A stretch of 47,282 nt of DNA, taken from CAZEIW01 sp964512305 (lineage in GTDB: Bacteria; Pseudomonadota; Gammaproteobacteria; Burkholderiales; Burkholderiaceae_F). The first letter of the stretch is position 1. Each line of letters opens with the position of its first letter. Location: NCBI GenBank assembly GCA_964512305.1, contig CAZEIW010000194.1, positions 1-47,282 of the forward strand, given 5' to 3'. Below the pieces are notes generated by a model, which saw nothing but the letters and a program-made list of their open reading frames with translations, was not told the origin of the DNA and searched no databases. Shown piece by piece: positions 45,339-47,282 of the stretch. Position numbers and translations under genes: made by a program.

Positions 45339-46622
45339 ATGAGTGCGATCGTCGATATCATCGGCCGCGAGATCCTGGATTCGCGCGGCAACCCCACCGT
45401 TGAATGCGATGTGCTGCTCGAGAGCGGCACGATGGGCCGCGCCGCGGTGCCGAGCGGAGCCTCGACCGGCTCGCGCGAGGCGATCGAGCTGCGCGACGGC
45501 GACAAGGGTCGCTACCTGGGCCGTGGCGTGCTGGGCGCCGTCGAGCACCTGAACACCGAGATTTCCGAGGCGGTCATGGGCCTGGAGGCGTCCGAGCAGG
45601 CCTTCCTCGACCGCACGCTGATCGAGCTCGACGGCACGGAGAACAAGTCGCGCCTGGGCGCCAATTCGATGCTGGCGGTGTCGCTGGCGGTCGCGAAGGC
45701 GGCCGCCGAGGAGTCCGGCCTGCCGCTTTACCGCTACCTGGGGGGCGTCGGCGCGACCCAGATGCCCGTCCCGCAGATGAACGTGATCAACGGCGGCGCG
45801 CATGCCAACAACAACCTGGACGTGCAGGAGTTCATGATCATCCCGCTCGGCGCGCCCAGCTTCTCCGAGGCACTGCGCTACGGGGCCGAGGTGTTCCACG
45901 CCCTCAAGCGCCGGCTCGGCGATCGCGGCATGAGCACCGCCGTCGGCGACGAGGGCGGCTTTGCTCCCACCGTCAAGAGCCACGAGGACGCGATCCGGCT
46001 GATTCTCGAGGCGATCGGCGACGCCGGCTACGAGGCCGGCACCCAGATCGCGATCGGCCTGGACTGCGCGGCCTCCGAATTCCACCGCGACGGCAAGTAT
46101 CGCCTCGGCGCCGAGAAGCTCGAGCTCTCCGCGGCCGATTTCACCAACGTGCTCGCCCAGTGGTGCGACAAGTACCCGATCGTGTCGATCGAGGACGGCA
46201 TGGCGGAGGACGACTGGGACGGCTGGGCCGTGCTCACCGAGAAGCTCGGCAGCCGCATCCAGCTGGTCGGCGACGACATCTTCGTCACCAACACGCGCAT
46301 CCTGCGCGAGGGCATCCGGCGCGGCATTGCGAACTCGGTCCTGATCAAGGTCAACCAGATCGGCACGCTGACCGAGACCTTCGCCGCGATCGAGATGGCC
46401 AAGCGCGCCGGCTACACGGCCGTGATCAGCCACCGCTCGGGCGAGACCGAGGACTCGACCATCGCCGACATCGCGGTCGGCACCAACGCGATGCAGATCA
46501 AGACCGGCTCGCTTTCGCGCAGCGACCGCATCGCCAAGTACAACCAGCTGCTGCGCATCGAGGAGGACCTCGGAGACGTGGCAGGCTTCGCGGGGCGCAG
46601 CGCGTTCTACAACCTGGGGTAG
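45339..46622 (+). CDS. eno: Enolase
   Basis: The 427-residue protein has the full enolase set: IIGREILDSRGNPTVE at the N-terminus, VPSGASTGSREAIELRD, GDEGGFAP, SIEDGMAEDDW, LIKVNQIGTLTET and the C-terminal SHRSGETEDSTIADIAV. It converts 2-phosphoglycerate to phosphoenolpyruvate. ATG 45339 gives the normal start MSAIVDIIGRE. It lies 88 nt after kdsA, whose substrate phosphoenolpyruvate it produces, and is followed by ftsB. Confidence 0.98.
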   Translation: MSAIVDIIGREILDSRGNPTVECDVLLESGTMGRAAVPSGASTGSREAIELRDGDKGRYLGRGVLGAVEHLNTEISEAVMGLEASEQAFLDRTLIELDGTENKSRLGANSMLAVSLAVAKAAAEESGLPLYRYLGGVGATQMPVPQMNVINGGAHANNNLDVQEFMIIPLGAPSFSEALRYGAEVFHALKRRLGDRGMSTAVGDEGGFAPTVKSHEDAIRLILEAIGDAGYEAGTQIAIGLDCAASEFHRDGKYRLGAEKLELSAADFTNVLAQWCDKYPIVSIEDGMAEDDWDGWAVLTEKLGSRIQLVGDDIFVTNTRILREGIRRGIANSVLIKVNQIGTLTETFAAIEMAKRAGYTAVISHRSGETEDSTIADIAVGTNAMQIKTGSLSRSDRIAKYNQLLRIEEDLGDVAGFAGRSAFYNLG

Positions 46623-46658
46623 CGATGGGGGTTCGAGGGAGAGGGGAAATGTTGTGCT

Positions 46659-46681
46659 GGAAATCGTCTTCGACGATTTCC
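46659..46681. other. Perfect 10-bp hairpin between eno and ftsB
   Basis: GGAAATCGTC and GACGATTTCC are exact reverse complements with a TTC loop. It lies 36 nt after eno and 17 nt before ftsB, without a T tract. It may separate or stabilise the eno and ftsB parts of the message. Confidence 0.55.
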
Positions 46682-46698
46682 CGAAGACTCGGTAGGCC

Positions 46699-47004
46699 GT
46701 GAAGCTGCTGGCAGCGGCACTGGTGGCGATGCTGATCGCGATCCAGTGGCCGCTGTGGTTCGGCCGCGGCGGCTGGCTGCGCGTCTGGGAGCTGCAACGC
46801 CAGCTCGATTCGCAGCGTGCCGCCAATGCCGCGTCGCAGGCGCGCAACGAGGGGCTGGCGGCCGAGATCTCCAGCCTCAAGCAGGGGCGCGAGGCGATCG
46901 AGGAGCGGGCGCGGGGAGAGTTGCACATGATGCGCGCCGACGAGACCTTCTTCCAGTGGCTGCCGGCGGCGCCGGCCGAGCCGAAAGCGGCCGACGGTAA
47001 GTAG
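46699..47004 (+). CDS. ftsB: Cell division protein FtsB
   Basis: The 101-residue protein has one N-terminal transmembrane helix (about 3-20), a coiled coil (about 28-65, ELQRQLDSQRAANAASQARN) and the FtsB block SLKQGREAIEERARGELHMM with ETFFQW after it. FtsB joins FtsL and FtsQ at the divisome and helps activate septal wall synthesis. It starts at GTG 46699, 76 nt after eno, its usual neighbour. Confidence 0.93.
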   Translation: MKLLAAALVAMLIAIQWPLWFGRGGWLRVWELQRQLDSQRAANAASQARNEGLAAEISSLKQGREAIEERARGELHMMRADETFFQWLPAAPAEPKAADGK

Positions 47005-47039
47005 GACACGCCGGTCCGGTCGGCGCCAGACAGGTCGCC

Positions 47040-47216
47040 TGCAGTGCGCACCGACGTGGATCCCCGGGACAAGCCCGGGGATGACGCCTGCTACCTTGGA
47101 CGCCAATAGCATCGTCAAGGCTCGCCTTGTCCAAGGCGTCCACGATGTTGCGGAGGACGGCAATAGCGCTGTCATGGCCGGGCTTGTCCCGGCCATCCAC
47201 GTCGGTGCGCACTGCA
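47040..47216. mobile_element. 177-bp element with 46-bp inverted terminal arms (MITE/REP-doublet-like)
   Basis: The left arm (47040-47085) and right arm (47171-47216) are reverse complements over nearly all 46 bp, sharing TGCAGTGCGCACCGACGTGG. Each arm carries its own 7-bp hairpin: CCCCGGG/CCCGGGG on the left and GGCCGGG/CCCGGCC on the right. The interior has further small inverted repeats (CAAGGC/GCCTTG at 47116-47129). The arms resemble a REP-like palindrome widespread in proteobacterial genomes. No transposase or credible coding frame is present. The last 66 bases of the window hold nothing that can be called. Confidence 0.75.
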
Positions 47217-47282
47217 AGCGTTCGCGGTTCGACGCGGCGGATCTGCCCGAACTTGCGCTCGCGCTGACGCGGGTGGCGTGAA

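Noticed and set aside
47081..47281. A 66-codon frame near the right end
   Set aside because: It runs through the inverted-repeat element, and its peptide (with MAGLVPAIHV) is the usual translation artefact of that palindrome family.

Overview
The window is about 47 kb of very GC-rich DNA with tightly packed genes and GC-biased third codon positions. The gene order is that of a betaproteobacterium, most likely Burkholderiales or a close relative: rpsO-pnp-quinone oxidoreductase-tpiA-secG-tRNA-Leu-nuoA to nuoN-NUDIX, and later pyrG-kdsA-eno-ftsB. The genus cannot be told from the sequence alone. Most of the window is conserved core chromosome; the accessory part lies at about 25.3-42.6 kb.

Left end (1-4.4 kb, minus strand): an OmpR-type response regulator and its sensor kinase overlap by 4 nt. 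They are followed by a Do-type periplasmic protease with two PDZ domains and by a small exported protein that runs off the window. Copies of a direct repeat of the form C[C/T]TAA-N6-C[C/A]TAA, the architecture of PmrA/QseB boxes, lie upstream of both the regulator and the protease. This suggests one envelope-stress regulon.

Core block (4.5-25.3 kb, plus strand): rpsO and pnp are separated by a terminator-like hairpin and a second, long hairpin. Then come a PIG3-type quinone oxidoreductase, tpiA, secG, a tRNA-Leu(GAG) and the complete 14-gene nuo operon for the proton-pumping NADH:ubiquinone oxidoreductase. A NUDIX hydrolase follows nuoN.

Accessory block (25.4-42.6 kb): an adducin-like class II aldolase and an NTF2-like protein; a PtsN-like EIIA; an ECF42-type sigma factor whose two nearby DGPF/YCII genes look decayed although their ECF-type promoters are kept; an M20 peptidase; a nitronate monooxygenase; a secreted phosphoesterase; an SCO protein with a metallo-beta-lactamase-fold partner; ETF:ubiquinone oxidoreductase; an SDR; both subunits of a 3-oxoacid CoA-transferase; a CDF zinc exporter; a DUF1624 membrane protein; and a class III aminotransferase. 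Many serve fatty acid, ketone body or amino acid breakdown that feeds electrons to ubiquinone.

Right end (42.6-47.3 kb): pyrG, kdsA, eno and ftsB, then a 177-bp element with 46-bp inverted terminal arms carrying REP-like hairpins.

The most interesting signal is the ECF42 locus at 26.67-29.25 kb: two related promoter-leader segments with identical 17-nt spacers, each leading to a degenerate DGPF-type reading frame, the second of which is cut to 36 codons and overlaps the sigma factor start.
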